Source of the DNA: Mikania micrantha
Lineage: Eukaryota; Streptophyta; Magnoliopsida; Asterales; Asteraceae
Length of the DNA: 64,000 bases
Reading direction: 5' to 3'
NCBI GenBank assembly: GCA_009363875.1
Contig: CM018680.1
Span: 120,663,027 to 120,727,026, forward strand
Position numbers and translations under genes: made by a program
In this document: piece after piece, positions 1 to 10,420 of the stretch
How positions within the stretch are numbered: the stretch's first letter is position 1
How the letters are laid out: every line of letters starts with the position of its first letter
Notes under the pieces: generated by a model
Seen by the model: the letters and a program-made list of their open reading frames with translations, nothing else
Told to the model about the DNA's origin: nothing
Databases searched by the model: none

Positions 1-696
1 TTAGCCGGATGAGCCGGTAGATGATTTCATGATACCACATGAGTGTGGATAACCGGATGAGCCGGTGAAATTGATCAATTAAACCACTAGAGGGTGGACA
101 ACCAAATGAGTTGGTAATATTGAGTCAAACCACTAGAGTGTGGATAACCGGATGAGCCGGGAGTTTAAATTGGTGAAACCACTAGTGTGTGGGTAATTGG
201 ATGAGCCAATAATTTGAGAATAGTGTTGTAATTAGCCAAACAGTTTTTCTGAATTCGTGTTTGGGTGTTTGAGTGGCATTCTAAGGCACTGTAACCCTTG
301 GGAATGTTCCATAAATATGTGTTAAAGTTTTTTAGGTGCTCTTACTTAGTTCTAACGAACTAATGGTGAAAACAACGTGTGTTATGCAGGTACTTAAGTA
401 ATAAAGGCGAATGTGATCGGGAAAGGATGATATTGGATCGAATGAAGCATAGAGCGATACAAGTTAATATTGAGAAGACTTGTTTATTTAAAAAAAATAG
501 ATGTGTTTGTATATACTAAACTATATAAGTGGTTTTTAAACAAGTTTGTGTTGGTTTTTGAATGTGACAGGTTATAAAGGGTTGTTTATTGAGTTTTCAA
601 ACAAACCCTTGCAAAATTTTTTTATGGGACCAAATTCCGCAACGTTTTTATGTTTAAACAAGTGTTTTCTGATCCGTGTGAGATTAGGGTGTCACA
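1..696 (+). repeat. 3' part of the 5' LTR of E1
   Basis: Identical to 6319-7014 by eye and ends in the same gtgtcaca. The preceding roughly 2.7 kb of this LTR should lie left of the window. Confidence 0.93.
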
Positions 697-699
697 GGT

Positions 700-711
700 T
701 GGTATCAGAGC
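700..711 (+). promoter_or_regulatory. Primer binding site of E1
   Basis: tggtatcagagc starts 3 bases after the LTR end. It is complementary to the 3' end of initiator-methionine tRNA, the usual primer of plant chromoviruses. The same site follows the LTRs ending at 9226 and 37098. Confidence 0.9.
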
Positions 712-2525
712 CTTGGTTTGAGGGATTCAAGTGTCACGGGGATGCTTGAACTCAAACCTAGTGCTCTTGAGTTGAAGAAGCTATCGATCCAAGACCCGAT
801 CACAACGTCTGAGGTACAAGGTTAGTGTAAGGATGTGAAATCATGTTATCCTTGTGTAAAAGTACAATGTATGTACTATGTATTAAGTGTATTTAGGCAC
901 AGTGTGTGTGCTACTTGTGTTGTATTTTCAAGTACAGTGGGTGTACTGCATGGGATGTGCATAAATGTAGAGTATGTGTACTCTATGTGAGTGTGTTTAA
1001 GTACAACATGTGTATTGTATATGATGTGTGACTAAGTACAGCATGTGTGCTATATGACTTGTGTGTCTCAAATAGTGCTATGTGACTAGTGTGTCTAAAA
1101 TAGTACCATATGACTTGCGTGTCTTACATACAATGTGTGTATTATATCCATTGTGTGTGCTATAAGCCTGGTGCATGGCTTGTATTGTATGTAACTGTTT
1201 GAACCGAACTTCTTGACCAAGGTTTGAGGTGAGGAATCTAAGAACATGATTATGCAATAAGTATAGTGTTAGACCTGGCCAGTCTAATAGTACACTTATG
1301 GCATGAAAATGTTGTTAGGGATATCATTTCAAACTGTGGAATGGAATGGTAGGTGTAATGTGTGATTAAACCATACTGATGAGGTTCATCCAGTGGTGGA
1401 TGAAATTGATATCTCCAAGGTGCGGAGAATCTTGGTAAATGGTGTAGTAAGTTAAATGTATAAGATGAAACATATGTAGTTGAGAAATGGGGTATTGCAT
1501 CGGGATAAATGCAATGAAAGGGTAAATTGGTCTAACACCAAAGATACTAACATGGACATGATCAAGGTGTATCGAAGGGGTAGTGGGTTAGCGTCTAGGC
1601 ATACTACCTTACGTACACCCTATATATAAGCTTTCTTTGATACAACTTGAAAGTGTTGGTGTATAGGCTCGGGTTTAGACGGGGTGAAAAGGTGATTATG
1701 TGTACATTGAATTTAAAAAATAGGGAGTGTTAAAAATCTGGTACACAAATTTGTTGTAATAATTCACATGAGTGTGAAGTTAGTGGTAAATACTAAATGT
1801 AAAATTATAAAGAGGTAATTCACATACGTGTATGGAGTGTTATTGAAACACTTAATATACTTTGCACATAGGAGATCTATGTGGCATTGTGTTTGGGTGG
1901 AATGGTCCTTAATGTTGTGATCTTATGTAGGTAAGAATATGAGGTGAATAGCTTAAGTTGAGAATAAGCTAGATGTATCCTAGGATGATTCACAAGTGTG
2001 TGGACTTCCATTACTAAGGTAGGGTTTGAAGTGGTTCACAAGGGTATGAATACTTGTGTTAAAAATAATAAGTTTGGATGACCTACAAGGGTGTAGACAT
2101 CTACTTCAGTTGTGAAATGATCCACAAGGGTGTGGACATGTATTCAAGGGTAAGGATAAGTGGAAAAATCCACATTAGAGGTAATGGGGATTATCTGGTG
2201 AAAGTAACTTATTAGCAAAGTTTGATGTGTAAACTTTGTAATCTATATAGTCCTTAGTTGTGTTGCTAGGGATTAGTATTTGACTAAGGTACATGTGCTG
2301 TATAATCCTCTTACGTGTGGAGGTAATGTCTTGTGTGGTGCATTACCTATGAGTACTAAGAGACAATAAGAGTGATTGTCATCTCAAATTGATTGAGTTC
2401 TAGTGAGAACCGGCAGAACACAAAGGTGTATAACAAATGTTATGAGCATATTATGTGTTAGGGACGAGTGTAATCCCTAATGAGAATTTATATATTAATA
2501 AGAATTTCCCTTAGAAAAGTGTTGT
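712..2525. other. E1 internal region without recognisable coding sequence
   Basis: I find no gag, protease or reverse transcriptase similarity here, and no long open frame. The stretch 850-1200 is made of loose repeats around 'agtacagtgtgtgtact' and 'tatgacttgtgtgtct'. The stretch 1990-2170 repeats 'cacaagggtgtggaca' motifs similar in style to the LTR. It looks like filler replacing the coding domain, as in other large non-autonomous LTR elements. Confidence 0.6.
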
Positions 2526-3596
2526 GTGTTTTCAAAATGGGAGTATAGCACGATGGACCTGATTACTAAACTTCCTAAAAATAGGAAGGGTTATGATACG
2601 ATATGGGTCATCGTGGATAGGTTGACGAAGAGTGCTCATTTCTTACCTATTCGTGAGTCCTATTCTTCTGAGAAAATAGCTAAAATATATGTTAGAGAAG
2701 TGGTGTCTAGGCATGGTGTGCCAGTGACAATTGTTTCCGATCAAGACCCTCAATTTACTTCTCATTTCTGGAGAAATTTTCTGGAAGAATTAGGTACAAA
2801 TTTTTTTATAAGCACGACGTATCATACTCAAACTGATGGCCAGAGTGAAAGAACCATTCAAACGTTAGAGGATATGTTACGAGCGTGCATAATTGATTTT
2901 GGAGGTAGTTAGGATGATTATCTACCTTTAGTCGAGTTCTCATACTATAACAATTATCATTCCAGTATTGGAATGCCTCCATATGAAATGTTGTATGGAA
3001 GTAAATGACGTACTCCTTTGTGTTGGGGAGAAGTTGGGCAACGAGAACTGGCGAATAAAAATGTAGTTAAAGTAACAAATGAACGTATAGATCAGATTCG
3101 AGTTCATTTGAAGGCAGCACAAGACCGTCAAAAAACTTGTGCTGATAAGCGTAGGAGGCCTATCGAGTTCCAGGTGGGAGACTTTGTGTTGTTAAAGGTT
3201 TCTCCTTGGAAAGGTGTCATACGTCTCAGAAAGCAAGGGAAGTTAAGCCCACATTTCATTGGGCCATCCAAGATTATAGCTCGAATTGGCGAGGTTGCTT
3301 ATCGCCTTGAGCTACCAGACGAGTTGAGTGGAATTCATAACACATTCCACGTTTCATATTTGAGAAAATGTTTGGCTGATGAATCGGCTTATGTGCCACT
3401 AGAAGACTTGTAAATGGATGACAAGTTGAACTATGTGGAAAAGCCGACATCTATATAAAATAGAAAGGTCACACAGTTAAGAAACAAGTCATTGAACCAG
3501 GTGAAGGTTCAATGGAAGAATAGAAGGTGATCTGACACCACGTGGGAGTCAGAAGATGAAATGAGAAAGTTTTATCCTTCCCTTTTTTATGTATAA
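2526..3596 (+). pseudogene. Broken integrase and chromodomain tail of E1
   Basis: Remnant of the 3' end of pol. It starts near the catalytic core (MDLITKLPK holds the first Asp), continues through IVSDQDPQFTSHFW (second Asp) and QTDGQSERTIQ (catalytic Glu), then the C-terminal integrase region with VLLKVSPWKGVIR and FHVSYLRKC. All parts share one frame, but it is cut by TAG at 2910-2912, TGA at 3006-3008 and TAA at 3411-3413. After 3413 a degraded chromodomain-like tail (TWESEDEM-like) runs to about 3596. The N-terminal HHCC zinc region and everything upstream are missing. It cannot make a working integrase. Its closest relative in the window is the integrase at about 13700-15022. Confidence 0.88.
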
Positions 3597-3620
3597 ACGG
3601 TTTCGGGGACGAAACCTTTG

Positions 3621-3636
3621 TAAGGGGAGGAGAATT
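3621..3636 (+). promoter_or_regulatory. Polypurine tract of E1
   Basis: Purine-rich taaggggaggagaatt directly before the 3' LTR start; expected plus-strand primer for reverse transcription. Confidence 0.8.
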
Positions 3637-5406
3637 TGTAACGACCGGTTTTAACGGTCACGTATATGTAAATAAACGAATGTTATTATGTTTAAAAATT
3701 GTGTTGTGATAATACTATAATAACATTTGGGTATTATAGTTAACTAGTAACTAACTTGATTAAGTTGGTTAAGTGGGTTAACTAGTTAAAATTCTGAGGG
3801 GCTAAACTTGCCAAATAGGCAAACTTGATTTAAAAGAGGGGTAAGGGCTTTGACTTAAGTCAAAGTCCAGAAATTTTATTTATGTGTGTGTGTTTTACGT
3901 GAAGAGCAAGAGGAGAAGAAGAGAAGTTCAAGCCCTAGTTCTTCATCCATGATTCTCGTTGACTACATGGGAAATTTCAAGATTTAAGCCTTTAATCTTA
4001 ACCCTAAGTGCTATCTAACATCTTGTAAGTGATTCTAATCTCATTCATGATGTCGGTTGAATGTTTTTAAGATGAACAAAGTTAGAGTTTAGTTTAAATC
4101 TTGAAATTGGTTGTTTAAATGGGTTAGAAACCATAAGTATATGGGTGATCAAGTAACTAAACATCTAATTTGATTAGAAATCAATGATTATGAACATGGG
4201 TGTTCATGGGAGATTTTATGATGGCTGAAATTGAATGAAAAACGAGTTAGTAAATCATGCACATGTGGTGTTTGATGAATTGCTTGAAAGAAAAGAGATT
4301 ATATGCTGAATTGAAATAAATTGTGTTGCTGCCCTGTTATTGTAAAATCTGTATAAAATCATAGAAAAATCATGAGAAAATGAGCCTTATATGCTTAGAA
4401 AGCTATTTGAAAGGGCTACAATCCATCTTTTTACATGAAAAGCTGAAAACAAACTTAAGATGGGTTAAAATGGCAATTACAGCAGCAACATAGAAAAATT
4501 CAGCAAGCTGAATTGTAAAAATAAAGGTGCAGACCTGATTTTGTAAATTGTGTATAAAATCAACCGTGTATCCGTTTGAGGCGTATTTTATATGCTTGGA
4601 AAGGTCTAAGAGTCTACTACAACCCATCTTTGAACATGAAGAGCTAAAACATATTGTAAATGTGTCAAAAATGTTGATTACAGCAGCAACTCAGAAAGTT
4701 GCTGCACAAAAATAAGATTTTCCATAATGTGATAAAAATGGGAAATTGAGTATGGGTGATGTTGAACATAAATAGATGATACTAGTGGGTTATGTACATC
4801 TAAATAAATGTTTTAGAAGTATCTAAGATACTTGTTCATGGGTTTTGATGGGAATGATGGGTTTTGGGTAGAACTCATGTAAGAAAGCGTTGTTGGGTGG
4901 ATATGGATCATAATCCATGGGTTAAATGTTAATATGAAATAAATTGATGTTAAAATTGATAAAAGTTATGATCTTGGGTGAATATTGACTAAAATGGGTG
5001 ATTATGGATAATCATGGGATGATTAGGATCATAACTAGTGTAATGAACATCAATATTTGATAAATGCCTAAGGGAGGCATATAATATGATTGATTGTGAT
5101 AATTGGCTAAAATTTGCTATATGTAGTAAGATAAAGTCAATTGTGTGATGAATTGACTTTGAGAAAGTCAAACGGGTCAAGTGGGTTGAACTTGATTGTA
5201 TGTATGTGTATGTTAAGATGATTGCAATGTGTGCATAGGTGATGAAAACAAAGTTCATAGGCAAGGAAAGGAGCTTGCTTTGTAATTAGAGCTTTGGACC
5301 AAAGGTAAGTCACCTAATCGATTGAGTCACTTAATATGTTGTTAAATTCACAAGGTGTGTGATTAAGGTAAATTGACTCTAAGTAATGGTTAGTAAATTG
5401 AATTTA

Positions 5407-5640
5407 CTATGTGGTTGACCCATTGGTGATATGGGCAACAATACACTATGAGTGTGTAAATCACAATGAGTGTGATGTGGATGTCTTGAGTGACAGGTGT
5501 TGAATAGTAATTATGTTTACTATGTGATTGACCCATTGGATATATGGGCATTTATACACGACGGGCGTGTAAGTCACACGGGTGTGACATTAATGTCTTG
5601 GGTGACAGGTGCTGCATAGTAATTATGTGGATTAAACACA
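5407..5640 (+). repeat. About 112 bp tandem duplication in the E1 LTR
   Basis: Two copies beginning actatgtgrttgacccattgg at 5407 and 5519, each followed by a 'gtgtaartcacannngtgtga' motif and 'gtcttgrgtgacaggtg'. A shorter related copy starts near 6075. Confidence 0.75.
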
Positions 5641-6339
5641 ATATGTGTGTGTGTTAAATTAAATCTACAAATAAGTGTACAATAAGATTGTGGTGGCAAT
5701 CGTATTATCTACTAGTGAGTAGACTAAACTTAATAACCATGAGGGTTAATATGTGTATGTGGTGCAATGAGTGCGTAAACATAAATGTAAACCGTAATGT
5801 GTGTGGTTAGAGTTTACATTGAGGGTATGAAAGTGTTAGTAGACTATTGACTTATGGTAGTAGCTACCAGTATGTTGACTTTTAAAGTCAAAGTTATGTG
5901 TTTTGTTTAATTATTGTTAGAATTGAAATGTGTGTGTGACTTTTTGATTAGATTGTGTATGTGTATGGGTTGTAAGTCACTTAATTGAAATGAGTTGTGT
6001 TTAAAACGTGGCTAAATTCACAATGTGTGAGATTGTGTTAAGTGACTTTAGGTGTCCATTAGTAAATTGTGTTTACTATATGATTGACTCATTTGACATA
6101 TGAGTATTTATACACAATGGTGTGTAAGTTACCCAACTTACTATAAAATTACATATAAGTAGTAGAAAGAGTCTACTTGATTGTTGGTGTTCATATATAT
6201 TGATTGTGCATAACTTGACTAATGAAACTAATTGAGTTAAAAGACCTATGAGAAGGCATTTTTAGTTTCAATATGAATGTTATGCTTGAGTTGTATGTGT
6301 AATATAAATTGCATAAAATTAGCCGGATGAGCCGGTAGA

Positions 6340-6530
6340 TGATTTCATGATACCACATGAGTGTGGATAACCGGATGAGCCGGTGAAATTGATCAATTAA
6401 ACCACTAGAGGGTGGACAACCAAATGAGTTGGTAATATTGAGTCAAACCACTAGAGTGTGGATAACCGGATGAGCCGGGAGTTTAAATTGGTGAAACCAC
6501 TAGTGTGTGGGTAATTGGATGAGCCAATAA
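6340..6530 (+). repeat. About 48 bp tandem repeat in the E1 LTR
   Basis: Four variants of a unit combining ggataaccggatgagccgg and aaaccactagagtgtgg. The same array is at 22-212 in the 5' LTR. Variants such as 'accaaatgagttggt' keep the inverted symmetry of the 'accggatgagccggt' core. Confidence 0.8.
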
Positions 6531-7014
6531 TTTGAGAATAGTGTTGTAATTAGCCAAACAGTTTTTCTGAATTCGTGTTTGGGTGTTTGAGTGGCATTCT
6601 AAGGCACTGTAACCCTTGGGAATGTTCCATAAATATGTGTTAAAGTTTTTTAGGTGCTCTTACTTAGTTCTAACGAACTAATGGTGAAAACAACGTGTGT
6701 TATGCAGGTACTTAAGTAATAAAGGCGAATGTGATCGGGAAAGGATGATATTGGATCGAATGAAGCATAGAGCGATACAAGTTAATATTGAGAAGACTTG
6801 TTTATTTAAAAAAAATAGATGTGTTTGTATATACTAAACTATATAAGTGGTTTTTAAACAAGTTTGTGTTGGTTTTTGAATGTGACAGGTTATAAAGGGT
6901 TGTTTATTGAGTTTTCAAACAAACCCTTGCAAAATTTTTTTATGGGACCAAATTCCGCAACGTTTTTATGTTTAAACAAGTGTTTTCTGATCCGTGTGAG
7001 ATTAGGGTGTCACA

Positions 7015-9226
7015 TCTAGAAGGTAGTTCTATGCTTAAAACTTACTCCCTTCACTCCTACACACACATGCAATGCACAAAACCCACATGCAAGCACCTAT
7101 AGTGCACATGCACGAATTTTGTTTCTGGGTTTGTTGATAAACCTACTGTATTTGATGATCTAAGGTGTTTAGATGATGATCTATGATGATCTATGATGAT
7201 GGGGATGGGTCTTGTTGCTTAAAATGATGATTTGTGATGATATTGATGCATGCATGTATGATCTAAAACATTTTAGATAATTTTAGTTACATTAGGATGA
7301 TTCTTGATGATGTTTAAGAGTTTGTGCAAGATTAGATCATGATCTTGATGGTTAAAATGTGTTTAATTGGCACACTTGCTATTTTTAGAAACTTTGGGGT
7401 TACAAACTAGTGTTATGGATGATATGGTGAACATGCATGTATAAAGGATTGTTGTTAGGATAATAACATGATGATTTGGTTTGTTAGAAAGAGATTTTGA
7501 TGATGTTTGTAGCCATATTTGTCATTATTACTATTTTTAGAAACTTTTCTAGTTGAAATGTTAATAGATGATGAAACCGGTTATGTTGACATGATTAAAT
7601 GTTGATAGATGATATATTAGGATGATTTGTGACATAAACATTGGATTAGAAATGCTTAGATGGTTGTTTTTATGCAAAAACCACAAAGTTACTATTTTTA
7701 GTAACTTTATTGTTACAAAAACCGACTTAGGAATATGTTGAATGACTTGAGCATGCTAAATGATTTATTATGTTATAATATGATGTTTAGATGCTAAGTT
7801 GGATGGTTTCCGATGTCACGTATGCTAAAAATGGAAACTTTCCATTTTAGGAAACTTTTGTGCACTAACATGTTATAAACGGCATATATGAACTTGTATG
7901 ATAATGTGCTATGTGTTAACATGACCCCGTAGGACTATTGAACATGCTAGAACCCTAAAACCGTTATGCTTTGTGAACTTTCTGAAAATGGAAACTTACT
8001 ATAAATAGTAAGTTGTCCATAAACGCGACCTACGCGTTGTGCACACGACAAACACCTACACGATTGCTACACGATTCACAAACCGTCACACGGTTCACCA
8101 ACGGGTCGTTGACTTGACACGGTCAACTTTGGTCAACACGGTCAAACACGGTCAATGTGGACCAACACGGTCAACACGGTCAAACACGGTCAATGTGGAC
8201 CAACACGGGCAAACACGGTCATTGTGGACCGACACGGACAAACATGAACAACCAAGGGTTGTTGGACACAAACATGAGCACTAACACGAACACTATCACG
8301 GTCACTTACACCAACTCACGTACGGTATACGATATAGGTTGCCGGTGACCGACACGCATTTCGACGCAGGAGCTTACGCTTACTTATCGCTTTATTCACT
8401 AAGGTGAGTTTACGGCCCCTCTTTACCCTTTTTCAAATGCTTTTAAATAGGGGGAGAATACTAGTTGCATCGAGTCAAACATTTATTACTGTACAAACAC
8501 TATTGTGTATGCTGGTTTATTAGACAAACATTAAGTGTTGAATTCGTTACAAGCCCTCACAAAGTCTTACCGTTAATGTACGAACAACGTGGTAGGTTTG
8601 GATGGATCCATTAGGGAATGACTAACCCCACGGGGCACCATGTTGACTGAGTGTCATAACCCGTGCAAATTCTGACCTAACTTGCTATGCATACGAGGCA
8701 TAGCGGAGGCAAGGACAAACAAGTCTAGTTCGGTAGTGACGCACTGACACTTTGGGCCTAGGGCTCGGTACTAACATTGATAAACAGCATGACACACTTT
8801 CTTTACTATATGTATATCAAAACCTGTGAACTCACCAACCATCGTGTTGACACTTGTTTTCAAACTTGTATTCTCAGGTAACTAGCAGGCTATGGATGCC
8901 AGGAATGCACGTAGGGGATCGAGCATAGGATCTGCATGCATTTATCTATGTTTTCATACAAACACTGTTTATTATGAATATGTATCTTTATCAAACATCG
9001 TAGTGTTTAACAACTTTTGATTTCCGCTGCATATGTCAAACATTTGAATATTCCGCTGCTATATGATGAAATATTTTTTCCGCTGCAAACTATTTTAATT
9101 ATGTATGTGTCAAACAATGGATTTGTAAACACATATAGAGGTGTTCTATATGACCTTGAGCTGTGATTCTGGACACGTCACATCCACGTGGACTGACACC
9201 ACGAGTGGGAAATTGGGGGTGTGACA
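7015..9226 (+). repeat. 5' LTR of E2, right part
   Basis: Matches 15849-18059 apart from about six differences and ends ggggtgtgaca. It begins exactly at the E1 insertion point. Contains a tandem array of 'caacacggtcaaacacggtc' units at about 8104-8240. Confidence 0.95.
8104..8240 (+). repeat. 'cacggtcaa' tandem array in the E2 LTR
   Basis: About three copies of a roughly 42 bp unit (aacacggtcaa repeated, then tgtggacca). The same array is in the 3' LTR at about 16938-17074. Short frames over it are by-products of the repeat. Confidence 0.85.
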
Positions 9227-9229
9227 GAC

Positions 9230-9241
9230 TGGTATCAGAGC
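9230..9241 (+). promoter_or_regulatory. Primer binding site of E2
   Basis: tggtatcagagc three bases after the LTR end at 9226, matching initiator-methionine tRNA. Confidence 0.92.
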
Positions 9242-9382
9242 CTTGGTTATAGGGAACTAGGTTTGCATGTAGTAAACTTAGACTATAGCCATTGCTCAAC
9301 TGTAGACACTACACGTAGAACTTGCACAATGATGACGTTATTACTTATCGAACTGTTGCTTACTAACTTAAAAACATGCAGG

Positions 9383-10132
9383 ATGGCTGACGATAACACT
9401 AGCAGGAGCACCGACCGACACCAGATCCCTGATGACATGGCTGCCGAGAGTCGGCGACGCGTCGAGAGCATCGTAGCCCAGGTTGATGCCGAGATGGATC
9501 GGAGGGCTAGGGACTCAGCACGGGCTAGGTACTGGGGATGGCTACCCGCCATCATACAGAGCTGGATCATAGAGGAGAGAGTACCACCTTACCGATATCC
9601 CGGCGACACCACTCCAGGCCACCGTTTACCACCACTCGGAGTGTCGACAGAGCAGGCGTTTGCGGCACACGTGGCTTGCACACGACAGGTGATTCGGAAG
9701 AGTAGGGAACTAACTGATGAGTTCAGGACTCTTCGTGAGAGAAACGATCGTCTAGAAAGGCGAAACGATCAGCTAGAGGAGCGCAACAACAGACTGGAAG
9801 CCCAGATGGAGGCTCTACGACTCCAAATGTCCCAACTACTGACCGAGCATGGACAGGTCGTCGATGTCATGAAGGAACACGACGTGCGTATCACCGAGAA
9901 TCGGACGGACATCACCGAGACTCAGGCCATGGTGCAGGCCAGTGATGCCATGCTTAATGCATGGGCTGCACAGTTTATTGAGGAGCCACCTCAGGAGGAT
10001 GGTCCTGAATTCGAGGCCGAGGACCTCGAAGAAGAGGACCTTGATGAGGATCCTAATGAGGATCCGGAGGAGGATGATGATGACGGAGACGCTGCTAGCG
10101 ATATCTCACACGTCTCTATGGATTCGGATTAG
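9383..10132 (+). CDS. Extra ORF upstream of gag in E2; acidic coiled-coil protein
   Basis: A 249-residue frame between the primer site and gag. I do not recognise the family. From the chosen Met (MADDNTSRSTD) it has a charged N-terminus, a Trp-rich patch (YWGWLPAIIQSWIIEE), a long heptad-like segment rich in Glu, Arg, Leu and Asn (about residues 115-165, ERNDRLERRNDQLEERNN) that should form a coiled coil, then a very acidic tail of Glu and Asp ending SMDSD. The open frame extends upstream to 9221, but that part covers the LTR edge and primer site, so the Met at 9383 is more likely. It is clean of stops in a young element, which suggests it is used. It could be an accessory protein or a 5' exon product; no gag motif is visible in it. 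Confidence 0.7.
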   Translation: MADDNTSRSTDRHQIPDDMAAESRRRVESIVAQVDAEMDRRARDSARARYWGWLPAIIQSWIIEERVPPYRYPGDTTPGHRLPPLGVSTEQAFAAHVACTRQVIRKSRELTDEFRTLRERNDRLERRNDQLEERNNRLEAQMEALRLQMSQLLTEHGQVVDVMKEHDVRITENRTDITETQAMVQASDAMLNAWAAQFIEEPPQEDGPEFEAEDLEEEDLDEDPNEDPEEDDDDGDAASDISHVSMDSD

Positions 10133-10420
10133 AGGACTGTTGTATTTTGTATTTTCTTATTTTGGCCTAGACGAGCGGGATGTGCTCGAAAAACTTATTA
10201 TGTATTTCCTTTTGAAATCATTGTACTTCAAGCTTATTATTAATGAGAATTATGTTTTGTCCTACTTATTACATGTTGACCATGATAACATAACATCTGA
10301 CTTGACTACTAGCATGACTTATGATCTGACTTCTGACATAACATCTGACTTGACTTCTCTTATGACATTGGCTAATACTCGAACCCATGCTAACTAACAT
10401 TCTAACCTTCCGTATAGAAC

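Larger units (their letters stand above)
1..7014 (+). mobile_element. Non-autonomous Tekay-type chromovirus (E1), 5' LTR cut by window edge
   Basis: A Ty3/gypsy LTR element. Seen: the end of the 5' LTR (1-696), a tRNA-iMet-type primer site, about 2.9 kb of internal DNA, a purine tract and a full 3' LTR (3637-7014). Bases 1-696 match 6319-7014 with no difference I can find. The internal part lacks gag, protease and reverse transcriptase; only an integrase core and degraded chromodomain tail remain, with in-frame stops. Lineage is inferred from the integrase and the end of the ORF, which resemble the element at 7015-18059. It lies inside the 5' LTR of that element: the base after its 3' end continues exactly as at 15849. 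Identical LTRs with a broken interior suggest recent movement by enzymes supplied in trans. Confidence 0.9.
3637..7014 (+). repeat. 3' LTR of E1 (3378 bp)
   Basis: Starts tgtaacgacc after the purine tract and ends gtgtcaca (TG...CA). Internal repeats include a roughly 112 bp unit at 5407-5640 with a third diverged copy near 6075, a roughly 190 bp duplication around 4340-4700, and four roughly 48 bp units at 6340-6530. Short minus-strand frames inside it are unsupported. Confidence 0.92.

Noticed and set aside
8039..8348. Two overlapping short frames in the E2 LTR
   Set aside because: They follow the cacggtcaa tandem array, and the same frames recur in the 3' LTR copy.
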